This document shows positions 37,428 through 45,728 of a stretch of DNA of 64,000 nucleotides, one piece after another. The notes under the pieces are model-generated. The model saw nothing but the letters and a program-made list of their open reading frames with translations. It was not told the origin of the DNA and ran no database searches. Within the stretch, counting starts at the first letter, position 1. Each line of letters opens with the position of its first letter. A program made the translations under genes and the position numbers. The stretch covers positions 4,198,910 to 4,262,909 of the forward strand of contig OY282382.1 in the NCBI GenBank assembly GCA_958295905.1, written 5' to 3'. The DNA is from an uncultured Vicinamibacterales bacterium (GTDB lineage Bacteria; Acidobacteriota; Vicinamibacteria; Vicinamibacterales; UBA8438).

Positions 37428-39062
37428 ATGCAACGGCTCGTCACCGCCATCACCCTGCTCGCCTGCGCCGCCGGCGCGGCCGCCCAGCCCGCCGACACCG
37501 GGGCCGGCGCATCGCCGTCCCTGTCGCCCGTCACCTGGGAGCGTCTGCTGAACGCGGCCGACGAGCCCGAGAACTGGCTGATGTACTCGGGCACCCTCGA
37601 CGCCCAGCGCTACAGCCGGCTCGATCAGGTCCACAACCGCAACGTCGGCGGGCTCGAGCTGAAGTGGGCCTACCAGATCCCCCAGCTCGACCGCGCGGAG
37701 ACCGTTCCCCTCGTCGTCGACGGGGTGATGTTCATCACCGAGGCGCCGAGCAACGTCGTCGCCGTCGACGCCGCCACGGGCCGGCAGTACTGGCGCTACG
37801 ACCACCCGCTGCCCGACGACCTGCGCATCTGCTGCGGCCGCAACAACCGCGGCGTGGCCATCCTGGGCGACACGCTCTTCATGAGCACGCTGGACGCGCA
37901 CCTCGTCGCCATCGACGCGCGCACCGGGAACCTCGTGTGGGATCGGGAGGTCGCCGACCACCGGTCGGGGTACAGCAAGACGGCGGCTCCGCTGATCGTG
38001 AAGGGCGAGGTGGTGACGGGCATCGCCGGCGGCGAGTTCGGCATCCGCGGGTTCGTCGACGCCTACGACGCCGCGACCGGAGACCTGACGTGGCGGGCGT
38101 GGACGATTCCCGGCCCCGACCACCCCGACAACCAGACCTGGGCCGGCGACTCGTGGCGCACCGGCGGGTCGGCCAGCTGGATCACCGGCGCCTACGACCC
38201 CGACCTCGACCTCGTCTATTGGGGCACCGGCAACCCGGGTCCGGATTGGAACGGGGACGTGCGGCTCGGCGACAACCTCTACTCGGACTCGGTGCTGGCC
38301 ATCGACCACGAGACGGGCGGGCTCGAGTGGTACTTCCAATTCACACCCCACGACGTGCACGACTGGGACGCCATCCAGGTGCCGATTCTCGCCGACCTGA
38401 CGATGGACGGCGAGGAGCGCAAGGTCATGATGTGGGCGAACCGCAACGCGTTCTTCTACACCCTCGACCGCGTGACCGGCGAGTTCCTGGTGGGCAAGCC
38501 GTACGCCAAACAGACGTGGGCGGTGGGGCTCGACTCGAACGGCCGTCCGATTCGCGTGCCCGACACGTCGCCCACGCCCGAGGGGACGATCGTATCGCCG
38601 CCCGTCGTCGGGGGCACCAACTGGTTCTCGCCCGCCTACAGCCCGCGCACCGAGCTCTTCTACGTGCAGGCCTATGACGGCGAGGACATCTACTACAAGC
38701 GCGACGAGGACTACGTCGAGGGCGATCGCTACACCGGCGGCGGTTTCCAGCGGCCGCTGCCGGTCGAGAACTACGAGAGCGCCATTCGCGCCATCGACCC
38801 GCGGACCGGCGACGTCCGGTGGGAGTATCCGGTGCAGCCGCGCTCGACCGCGGGCGTCCTGGCGACGGCCGGCGACCTCGTGTTCAGCGGCAGCGTCGAC
38901 GGCTACTTCTACGCCCTTGACGCGGCCACCGGCGAAGCGCTGTGGCACGTCGCGGTCGGGGCCATGGTGCACGCCGCCCCGCTGACCTACGCCGTCGACG
39001 GCCGGCAGTACGTGACCGTCGCGGCCGGCAACGTGGTGTTCACGTTCGCGCTTCCGGAGTAG
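37428..39062 (+). CDS. PQQ-dependent alcohol dehydrogenase, possible lanthanide type
   Basis: The 544-residue periplasmic quinoprotein has a signal peptide (about residues 1-20). It has W-motif propeller blades and the vicinal disulfide Cys135-Cys136 (RICCGRNNRG) that sits against PQQ. Asn269 lies in WGTGNPGPDW. The catalytic Asp312 is followed by W and Asp314 (VHDWDAIQ), so the position two residues after the catalytic Asp is Asp, as in lanthanide-dependent XoxF-type enzymes, where calcium enzymes have Ala. It oxidises alcohols or aldehydes, presumably donating electrons to a cytochrome. No cytochrome gene is adjacent. A hairpin terminator follows. Confidence 0.9.
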   Translation: MQRLVTAITLLACAAGAAAQPADTGAGASPSLSPVTWERLLNAADEPENWLMYSGTLDAQRYSRLDQVHNRNVGGLELKWAYQIPQLDRAETVPLVVDGVMFITEAPSNVVAVDAATGRQYWRYDHPLPDDLRICCGRNNRGVAILGDTLFMSTLDAHLVAIDARTGNLVWDREVADHRSGYSKTAAPLIVKGEVVTGIAGGEFGIRGFVDAYDAATGDLTWRAWTIPGPDHPDNQTWAGDSWRTGGSASWITGAYDPDLDLVYWGTGNPGPDWNGDVRLGDNLYSDSVLAIDHETGGLEWYFQFTPHDVHDWDAIQVPILADLTMDGEERKVMMWANRNAFFYTLDRVTGEFLVGKPYAKQTWAVGLDSNGRPIRVPDTSPTPEGTIVSPPVVGGTNWFSPAYSPRTELFYVQAYDGEDIYYKRDEDYVEGDRYTGGGFQRPLPVENYESAIRAIDPRTGDVRWEYPVQPRSTAGVLATAGDLVFSGSVDGYFYALDAATGEALWHVAVGAMVHAAPLTYAVDGRQYVTVAAGNVVFTFALPE

Positions 39063-39080
39063 CCAAGGCCGCCCCTGACG

Positions 39081-39120
39081 CCGCGGGCGGGCGGGCGGGC
39101 AGCCGACCGCCCGCCCGCGG
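39081..39120. terminator. GC-rich hairpin terminator
   Basis: CCGCGGGCGGGCGG (39081-39094) pairs perfectly with 39107-39120 around a 12-base loop, 18 bases after the dehydrogenase stop. No U-tract follows. Confidence 0.6.
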
Positions 39121-39199
39121 CGCGCCGCAACCCGCGATCGATTCGTCTGGATACTCTCCTGCCGCGCAGGTGCCAAGCCCGAGATGACCGCAAGAGCGC

Positions 39200-40543
39200 A
39201 TGAACCGCAACCACTTCCAGGAAATCCGGCTGCATGATTTCCGCTGCTTCCACGACGAGCAGATGGCTCGTCTGGCGCCGCTCACGCTGCTCGTCGGCGA
39301 CAACAGCACCGGCAAGACGTCCTTTCTGGCCGCGGTGCGGGCAGTGTGGCAGGCTGCCTTCCGCCAAACCGAACTCGATTTCCGAGAGCCGCCCTACGAC
39401 CTCGGCGCGTTTCGCGAGATCGCGCACAACCGGAGCGATGGAGAAAACGGCACCAGTTCCTTCCGTCTCGGCTTCCGCGGCCACGGCCGACAGCGCAGAC
39501 CCGTCGAGTTCGACGTCACGTTCACATCCCGCGCCGCCGCACCCTCACCCTCACGGCTGTCCTGGCACACGAAGGACATCCGGGTCGAGTACTCCCGCGT
39601 CAACACCGGCAAGGCCACCATCGATCTCGCTTCCGGCAACGGGACGTGGCGTCTCGACGTGAATATCGAACGACCATTCAGGCGATGGTGGACATCTGCG
39701 CGATTGCTCGCCCACTGGATTGAAGCAACGATTGATGAATTCGACAGCAGTTACGATCGATTGCAGAAAATGGATGGTACGCTGAAGGCACCCAGTCGAG
39801 AGGATCTCAAGAACCTCTCGGACCTTCTGCGCCACTTCACTTTCCGCTCCGGGGAGCCTCCATTCGCCAGCGCTCCGATCCGTTCCAGCCCCAGCCGGAC
39901 ATATGATCTAGCCGGGTCCTCACCTGATCCAGGGGGCAAGAATGTACCAGCTTATATGCAAAGCGTGTATTTTCAGGACAGGAGCAGGTGGCTTCAACTC
40001 AAGGACCGACTGGAGCAATTCGGCCGCCGATCTGGTTTGTTCGAGGAAATCGGAGTAAAGCAACTGGGTGGAATCGAGGGCGGACCGTTCCAACTGCAGG
40101 TCAGAAAAGCCGGGACGAGCAGAGCGGGTCCGAGACGGAACCTGATAGATGTCGGATACGGCGTAAGCCAGGCGCTGCCGGTGCTCGTGGAGCTCTTCCG
40201 GCCTGATGCGCCACAGATGCTGCTCTTCCAGCAACCCGAGGTGCATCTGCATCCAAGCGCCCAGGCCGCCCTCGGTACCTTGTTCTGTGAGACCGCAGCA
40301 GCCGGCCGGCAGCTCATCATCGAGACCCACAGCGACTATATCGTCGATCGCGTCCTCCTCGACGTTCGCGACCGACGTACCGATTTGGAAGCGGAAGACG
40401 TATCGATCCTCTATTTTCAGCGTGAAGATCTCGACGTCCGCATTCACTCCATTCGCGTCGACGACGAAGGGAGCGTACTCGATGCGCCCGAAGGATACCG
40501 GCGTTTCTTCCAGGACGAGCTGAACCGGGTGATCAGCTACTGA
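39200..40543 (+). CDS. AAA ATPase of the DUF3696/OLD-like group, paired with a PIN protein
   Basis: The 447-residue protein has the SMC/OLD-like N-terminal LHDFRCF..LAPLTLLVGDNSTGKTS (Walker A at 33-41). A long variable middle region follows, then a C-terminal half with GVSQALPVL, the Walker B-like LLFQQPEVHLHPSAQ and the switch segment IIETHSDYIVDR. There is no Toprim nuclease domain. Its stop overlaps the next gene (TGATG). ATPases of this shape drive several anti-phage systems when coupled to a nuclease. I infer a defence role but cannot name the system. Local GC is lower than in flanking genes. Confidence 0.85.
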   Translation: MNRNHFQEIRLHDFRCFHDEQMARLAPLTLLVGDNSTGKTSFLAAVRAVWQAAFRQTELDFREPPYDLGAFREIAHNRSDGENGTSSFRLGFRGHGRQRRPVEFDVTFTSRAAAPSPSRLSWHTKDIRVEYSRVNTGKATIDLASGNGTWRLDVNIERPFRRWWTSARLLAHWIEATIDEFDSSYDRLQKMDGTLKAPSREDLKNLSDLLRHFTFRSGEPPFASAPIRSSPSRTYDLAGSSPDPGGKNVPAYMQSVYFQDRSRWLQLKDRLEQFGRRSGLFEEIGVKQLGGIEGGPFQLQVRKAGTSRAGPRRNLIDVGYGVSQALPVLVELFRPDAPQMLLFQQPEVHLHPSAQAALGTLFCETAAAGRQLIIETHSDYIVDRVLLDVRDRRTDLEAEDVSILYFQREDLDVRIHSIRVDDEGSVLDAPEGYRRFFQDELNRVISY

Positions 40544-41136
40544 TGTGCGCCATAGTCGACGCCAACGTGACGTTCGAAGTGTTCGGGAGAAAGCAGACCG
40601 AGGCCGGCAGGAAGTTCCGGGACTGGCTCGACGGGAACGGCGGGGCTCTCGTGGTCGGCGGGAAGAACCTGACCGAGCTTGCGCACAACGGCAGTTTCCG
40701 GAGGTGGTTTGTGGAGGCGCGGCGGCTGACCGGACGGGTTCGACAAGTAGGCAAGGCGCAGATCGAGATCCAGGAGGAAGAACTCCGGCGGGGTGGCCGG
40801 TGCAGGTCCGATGACGAGCACGTTCTTGCCCTCGCCCTGGTGAGTGGGGCACGTCTTCTGTACTCCAATGATGGCGACCTGAAGGACGATTTCTCCGACG
40901 CCGGCATCATCCAGAGACCCAAGGGGCGGGTATACACGACGCAGGAGTCCAAGAGCTACACGCCCGAGCACCAGGCGCTTCTGGAGACGAAGAGTCTCTG
41001 TCGCGGCGTCCGGAAATTCGCTACGAACTTGGCCGCTGATCGGACGCGGGGCGTTCCTGACGTCTCCCGTAGATCGGCGCGTTCGCGCCAAGCGCTGATT
41101 TGCACCCGGACCGCGCGCGACGTTGGGGCGGCGTAA
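40543..41136 (+). CDS. PIN-domain nuclease partner of the AAA ATPase
   Basis: The 197-residue protein begins MCAIVDANV, with Asp6 as the first PIN acidic residue. It continues with Glu45 in NLTEL, the acidic cluster SDDEHVLALAL near 89-99 and SNDGDLKDDF near 108-117, so all expected metal-binding residues are present. The core ends about residue 165. The tail (VPDVSRRSARSRQALICTRT) is basic and low-complexity and may be read-through after a lost stop. The ATG overlaps the ATPase stop, implying coupled translation and a physical complex. It probably cleaves RNA or DNA when activated. Confidence 0.82.
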   Translation: MCAIVDANVTFEVFGRKQTEAGRKFRDWLDGNGGALVVGGKNLTELAHNGSFRRWFVEARRLTGRVRQVGKAQIEIQEEELRRGGRCRSDDEHVLALALVSGARLLYSNDGDLKDDFSDAGIIQRPKGRVYTTQESKSYTPEHQALLETKSLCRGVRKFATNLAADRTRGVPDVSRRSARSRQALICTRTARDVGAA

Positions 41137-41179
41137 CCGTCCGTCGCCGCCGTGATGCCGTCACGAGGAGGACCGACCC

Positions 41180-42016
41180 TTGCCGGAGCTGCCGGAGGTC
41201 GAGCGGGGCCGCAGGCTCGCGGAGTCGGTGGCGGCGGGGCGGCGCGTCGCGCGGGTCTGGTGCGAGGACGATCCGCGGGTGTTCGACGGGGTCGCGCCGG
41301 ACCACTGGCGGGACGCGCTCGAGGGCCGGCGGGTCGAGGCGGCGCGGCGCTGGGGCAAGCAGCTCTGGTTCGTCCTCGACGAGCCGCCGCATCCCCTCTT
41401 CCATTTCGGGATGGCCGGCGGGTTCAAGACCCCGGCGTCGACGCCGCTGCAGCTCAAGTCGGGGCCGAAGGAGGACCCGGCGGTCTGGCCGCCGCGATTC
41501 GTGAAGATCCGGATGCGCTTCGACGACGGCGGCGAGCTCGCGATGACCGACGGCCGCCGCCTCGGCCGCATCCTGCTGCGCGACGATCCGCAGGCCGAGC
41601 CCCCCGTCGCCAGGCTCGGCTTCGACCCCCTGCTGGCGATGCCCCCGCCGAAGCGGTTCTCCGGGCTGATCCGCGCGCGCGGCGCCAACGTGAAGTCGCT
41701 CCTGCTCGACCAGTCGTTCGCGGCCGGAGTCGGCAACTGGATCGCGGACGAGGTGCTGTACCAGGCCGGCATCGATCCGCGGCGCCGCGCCACCTCGCTG
41801 ACGGACGCCGAAGCCCGGCGCGTGCGCGCTCGGCTCGCGGCGATCGTCAAGCGCGCGGTCGACGCGAACGCCGACGACTCGCGCTACCCCCGCACGTGGC
41901 TGTTCCACCGGCGCTGGGGCAAGCGTGCGGACGCGCGGACGACGCGCGGCGAGCGCATCGAGCACCTGACGATCGGTGGACGCACGACCGCGTGGGCGCC
42001 GACCGCGCAGCACTGA
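41180..42016 (+). CDS. Formamidopyrimidine-DNA glycosylase-like protein without zinc finger
   Basis: The 278-residue Fpg/Nei-family base-excision enzyme keeps the catalytic N-terminus PELPEVE (Pro2, Glu3), Lys60 (RRWGKQ), and the helix-two-turn-helix segment AAGVGNWIADEVLYQAGIDP. The C-terminal zinc finger cysteines are absent. The region TIGGRTTAWAPTAQ still has the loop Arg, so it resembles zincless-finger members. The TTG at 41180 places Pro at residue 2 after processing and has GAGGAGG upstream. It repairs oxidised purines. Confidence 0.9.
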   Translation: MPELPEVERGRRLAESVAAGRRVARVWCEDDPRVFDGVAPDHWRDALEGRRVEAARRWGKQLWFVLDEPPHPLFHFGMAGGFKTPASTPLQLKSGPKEDPAVWPPRFVKIRMRFDDGGELAMTDGRRLGRILLRDDPQAEPPVARLGFDPLLAMPPPKRFSGLIRARGANVKSLLLDQSFAAGVGNWIADEVLYQAGIDPRRRATSLTDAEARRVRARLAAIVKRAVDANADDSRYPRTWLFHRRWGKRADARTTRGERIEHLTIGGRTTAWAPTAQH

Positions 42017-42135
42017 CGCGAGCGTTGCCGCTGCTCGTCCGAGTGATCTTGCGGCGGCGGTTCGGGCTGTGAGCACGCGCAGCGCGGCCGGACAACGAAC
42101 GCGGCCCGGCGCCGGAAGACGTGCGAAAAGACGAA

Positions 42136-42159
42136 GGGCCGGGCAACGGCACCCGGCCC
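42136..42159. terminator. Hairpin between convergent genes
   Basis: GGGCCGGG (42136-42143) pairs with CCCGGCCC (42152-42159) around an 8-base loop, in the gap between the Fpg-like gene and the minus-strand secreted protein. No U-tract. Confidence 0.5.
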
Positions 42160-42203
42160 CAGTGACTACCCGTAGCGCCGCCAGGCGCCTGTCGGCGGGC
42201 GGT

Positions 42204-43220
42204 CTACTGCCCGTCGTCGTTGGTCAGTTCCCGCGCGCGCTCGCCGCCGAGGATGTTGGTCATGCTGTAGTTGCCTTCGTGGCAGGCGTACTCGAAGAGG
42301 TACGGCAGCTCGTCGGCCGGGAACGTCGTGAACGGGAACTCGCCCGAGAAGCTCCGGGTCCAGTGCGTGGGGTCGTCGACGGTGAACTCGTAGCGCACGG
42401 TGCCGGGACCGGTCCGCGTGAACCGCTCGGTCACGGTGATGGTGTCGTCGTCCCGGCCGTTCGCCATGCGCAGCAGGACGGGGTCGCCGCCCACCGCCCC
42501 CGCGTTCGCCTCGGTGCGCCGCAGGTTGGTGGTCTCGACGACGAGGGTGTCGCCCTCCCAGCGCCCCCGCGCGTCGCCGTGCCACTGGCGGATACCCGCC
42601 GGCAGATGCCCGCGCCCATCGATGGGAATGATCCGGAAGTCGTGGATCATCTCGACGTAGATCGCGACGTAGCCCAGCGTCTGCATGATCATGAAGTTGT
42701 TGTTGTAGGCGCTCGGCAGCATCGGCGGACCGGCCGACCACACCAGGCAGCGGTCGTTCAGCTCGAGGTCCTCCCACGAGTCGAACGGCCCCTCGACGGG
42801 GAAGGCGGCGTCGTGCGCCATCTTCCGGTCGGCGGCCTCCACGGTACGCGCCGGCAGCCGACCGTTGGGCGGGTCGGAGATCAGGGACGTCCGGCCGGTC
42901 GGCCGCGTGCCCCCGTCCAGCCAGAAGTTGTTGTAGCCGCCGACGTTGCCCCCGGCCTCGGTCCGGCGCGGCGGGGCGAGCAGCAGCTCGAGGTTGCGGT
43001 CGACCCGGGCCTGCTCCTGGGACGCCACCTCTTCCGCGGTAAGGAACTCCTTGTCGCCCAGCGCCTCCGGACGCTCGAGCGGCGTCGTCGTCTTGTTCGT
43101 ATAGGTGCCCTGCAGGTCCGGGTCGCCCCACGGCGTCCGGGGCGTGTCCTGGCCGGCCACCGCCGCCGGCGCGAGCAGAAGCGCGGCCAGGGCCGCTGCG
43201 GCAAAGCGTGATCGTGTCAT
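42204..43220 (-). CDS. Secreted protein of an acidobacterial family, function unknown
   Basis: The 338-residue protein has a signal peptide (cleavage after VAG, about residue 23). It begins the mature region with TPRTPWGDPDLQGTYTNKTT, a motif I associate with a large secreted family of Acidobacteria. The rest alternates conserved short motifs (NNNFMIMQTLGYVAIYVE, WEGDTLVVETTN, TERFTRTGPGTVRYEFTVDD), suggesting a beta-barrel or lipocalin-like fold. The ATG at 43220 has GGGAGG upstream. There is no catalytic motif. The family may be expanded in this lineage. Confidence 0.75.
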   Translation of the reverse strand: MTRSRFAAAALAALLLAPAAVAGQDTPRTPWGDPDLQGTYTNKTTTPLERPEALGDKEFLTAEEVASQEQARVDRNLELLLAPPRRTEAGGNVGGYNNFWLDGGTRPTGRTSLISDPPNGRLPARTVEAADRKMAHDAAFPVEGPFDSWEDLELNDRCLVWSAGPPMLPSAYNNNFMIMQTLGYVAIYVEMIHDFRIIPIDGRGHLPAGIRQWHGDARGRWEGDTLVVETTNLRRTEANAGAVGGDPVLLRMANGRDDDTITVTERFTRTGPGTVRYEFTVDDPTHWTRSFSGEFPFTTFPADELPYLFEYACHEGNYSMTNILGGERARELTNDDGQ

Positions 43221-43785
43221 CTCTGGTACCTCCCGTCTGGTTCTCTTGTCCGCCAGGACGCGCCGCGGCCCGCGGACGCGCGTCGAGCCCTTCTTCCAGA
43301 TTATACGCCCGGTCTCCCGGTCGCCGGTCGCCGGAGGCTCGACCAGCGGCGCATCCCGCCTGGACTGCGTTGCTTCGCAGAGCCGCGCGGGCCCCGGCCC
43401 AACCGGCTGGCCGCATCGCACCTTGCCGCGCGGGCACCTACCCCCCGGGCGCCCCCACAACCCCGGGCACTCTCACCGGTCCCGCCGCCGCCCACGGTTT
43501 CGCCACGTGTCAGCCGCCGCCCGACAGGGCGTCAATCTGGACCGGTCGTCGACCACAGCATGTCGGGGGTCAGGGTTGGACATCGTCCGTTAAATGCCCG
43601 GTCCGACAGGCGTGCGCAGAACCGTCGTCCCGGCCGAAAGTCCGGCGAAGCGCCTCGACGCCGGCGATCGCACGCCGAAGCTGTCGGTCGGACAATGCCC
43701 GGCCACCACAACATCTTGGGGTCGGCGCCGGGCGCGAATCGATCGCTTTCACGCGTTCGGCGGCAGCCGCGGGCCCCTCGCGCCG
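43221..43785. other. Gap without a supported gene
   Basis: Only short, inconsistent frames occur here, including a 60-codon minus-strand frame at 43570-43752 with no recognisable features. No strong repeat or hairpin is seen. Confidence 0.5.
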
Positions 43786-45432
43786 TCAGATCCGCCCGTC
43801 GACCACGACGTCCAGGAGCGTCGGGCCGGCGTGGTCGAGCGCCTCGGCGAGGGCCGGTGCGACGTCGTCCGGCTCGACTATCCGTCGCGACCGGAGCCCC
43901 AGCGCGGCGGCCAGCCCCGCGAAGTCGATGGGCGGGTCGTCGAAGTCCATGCCGACGAAGCGCTCGACGCCGTGTCCGGCCCGCACCCGTTCTTTCAGGA
44001 TCCGGTAGCCGCGGTTGTTGGCGATGACGTAGACCATCGGCAGGCGGAGATGGGCCGCGGTCCACAGCGCCTGGATGTTGTAGAGCGCCGAGCCGTCCCC
44101 GATGACCGCCACCAGCGGCCGGTCCGGCACCGCGAGCCGAATGCCGACCGCGCCCGCCACCGCGAACCCGATGCCCCCGCTGGCGAGACCGTAGTAGCTG
44201 CGGCCGTCGCGGTACGCCCACAACCGGGGCAGCGCACGTGACGACGTTAGCCCCTCGTCGACCACCACCGCATCGGCCGGCAGGGTGTCGCTCAACACCC
44301 GCATCAGATGGCGGGGGTCGATCGGCGCCCCCGCGCAGGGCCCCAGCGACCGCACGAAGGCGGCCCGCTCCGCCGACCAGTTTCGCGGCCCCAGCCGTTC
44401 GATGCGCCGCCGCGCGGCTTCCGCGTGCCCCGCCGGCCGCCGGGCGCGCAGCCGGGCGTTCAAGGCGGCGAGGGTCTCGCGGACGTCCGCCTGCAGCGCC
44501 AGCTCGGTCGGGTAGTTCTTGGCGAGGTCGGCCGACCGCTCCCCCACCTGCACGACCGGCAGCCCCGGGGGCAGCGGCGGCGCCGGCGCCGGCACGGACA
44601 TGCGCAGCAGGTCGGTACCGAGACAGACCAGCAAATCGTAGGCGCCCAAGCGGTCCGCGACTTCCCGCTGGTCGCGGCTCAGCATGCCGAGAAAGCACGG
44701 GTGCGCGGACAGGAAGGGGGCGGCGGTGGGAATGGTGTCCTGGTACACGCCGGCGCCGAGCAGCTCGGCCAAGTCGGCGGCCTGCGGCAGGGCCGAGCGG
44801 GTGTTCACCTCGTGTCCCGCCACCACCACGGGGCGGCGGGCCGCGAGCAGGCGGTCGGCCAGCGCGTCGAGGACGGCGTCGGCGGGCCGGGCGCGGGCGT
44901 CGACGCGGTTCCGTTGTCCGAGGTCCACCTCGACGTCATCCGTCAGCACGTTGCCCGGCAGCGAGATGAAAACCGGACCGGTCGGGGGCGCGAGGGCGAT
45001 CTTGGCGGCGCGCCGCACGATCCGGGGCAGGTCGTCGAGCCGCGCCGCCTCCACCGCCCACTTGACGTGGGGCCGCGCCATGGGTTCGAGCGGCGCGTAG
45101 AGCATGGGCTCGGTCAAGCCGTGCCCGATGGGGTGCTGGCCGGCGGTGACGATCAGCGGCGACCCGATCCAGCTCGCGTTGAAGAGGGAGCCGACGGCGT
45201 TGCCGACCCCGGGCGCGACGTGAAGATTGCACGCGGCGAGACGCCCGCTGGCGCGCGCGTAGCCGTCGGCCATCGCCACCACCGCGGCCTCCTGGGCGCC
45301 GAGCACGTAGTCGATCTGCGGAAAGTCCGGCAGGGCCGCCATCAGCGGCAGCTCGGTCGTGCCGGGATTGCCGAAGAGGTGGGTCACCCCCTCGTCGACC
45401 AGCAGCGACAGCAACGCGTGGCTACCGAGCAT
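43786..45432 (-). CDS. Thiamine pyrophosphate-dependent decarboxylase/synthase-like enzyme
   Basis: The 548-residue protein belongs to the acetolactate synthase / benzoylformate decarboxylase superfamily. The cofactor-activating Glu48 lies in GAQEAAVVAMADGYARA. The binding motif GDGSALYNIQALWTAAHLRL..VIANNRG is near 430-465, and the GNPGTTELPL loop is near 21-30. A His is present in NLHVAPGVGNA, as in benzoylformate decarboxylases, but the loop Ser of the mandelate enzyme is a Thr. The specific substrate is therefore uncertain. There is no regulatory small subunit gene nearby, arguing against acetolactate synthase. Confidence 0.85.
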   Translation of the reverse strand: MLGSHALLSLLVDEGVTHLFGNPGTTELPLMAALPDFPQIDYVLGAQEAAVVAMADGYARASGRLAACNLHVAPGVGNAVGSLFNASWIGSPLIVTAGQHPIGHGLTEPMLYAPLEPMARPHVKWAVEAARLDDLPRIVRRAAKIALAPPTGPVFISLPGNVLTDDVEVDLGQRNRVDARARPADAVLDALADRLLAARRPVVVAGHEVNTRSALPQAADLAELLGAGVYQDTIPTAAPFLSAHPCFLGMLSRDQREVADRLGAYDLLVCLGTDLLRMSVPAPAPPLPPGLPVVQVGERSADLAKNYPTELALQADVRETLAALNARLRARRPAGHAEAARRRIERLGPRNWSAERAAFVRSLGPCAGAPIDPRHLMRVLSDTLPADAVVVDEGLTSSRALPRLWAYRDGRSYYGLASGGIGFAVAGAVGIRLAVPDRPLVAVIGDGSALYNIQALWTAAHLRLPMVYVIANNRGYRILKERVRAGHGVERFVGMDFDDPPIDFAGLAAALGLRSRRIVEPDDVAPALAEALDHAGPTLLDVVVDGRI

Positions 45433-45443
45433 GACACGTCGTC

Positions 45444-45537
45444 CATCTGCGGAAGCTTGGCGGGGCCGCCGTCAGCGACGGCTCGGTGGTGCCGGGATGC
45501 CGGCGAGAGGTGGGTCACCCCCTCGTCGACCATGCCC
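45444..45537. repeat. Degenerate tandem duplicate of the TPP-enzyme 5' end
   Basis: The stretch starting CATCTGCGGAAGCTTGGCGG parallels 45315-45400 inside the gene. Shared blocks include GCTCGGT.GTGCCGGGAT and GGTGGGTCACCCCCTCGTCG. The copy has small deletions and no intact reading frame. Confidence 0.6.
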
Positions 45538-45571
45538 GGCAGCTAGCGCGGCTGCCGGGCATGGTCGACGA
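45523..45571. repeat. Perfect 21-bp inverted repeat with 7-base loop
   Basis: 45523-45543 and 45551-45571 are exact reverse complements (CGTCGACCATGCCCGGCAGC plus a flanking T/A pair). The left arm overlaps the end of the duplicated TPP-gene fragment, indicating an inverted duplication; it could also act as a strong hairpin. Confidence 0.75.
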
Positions 45572-45728
45572 CGAAAGAGCGGTACGGCGATCGCGCTCCC
45601 CGTCGTTCGTCAGGTCTTCATCTTCGAATAGGCGAACTGGAGTCGATGATGTTGATTCTCCGGTATGGGGACTCACTTTGGTTCGAGGTGAGTTCCCGAT
45701 GGCCCTGATGTTTAATCATGGCGAAGCA

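Noticed and set aside
43570-43752. A 60-codon minus-strand frame as a small regulator gene
   Set aside because: A short helix-like segment is not enough; no start signal or family match.
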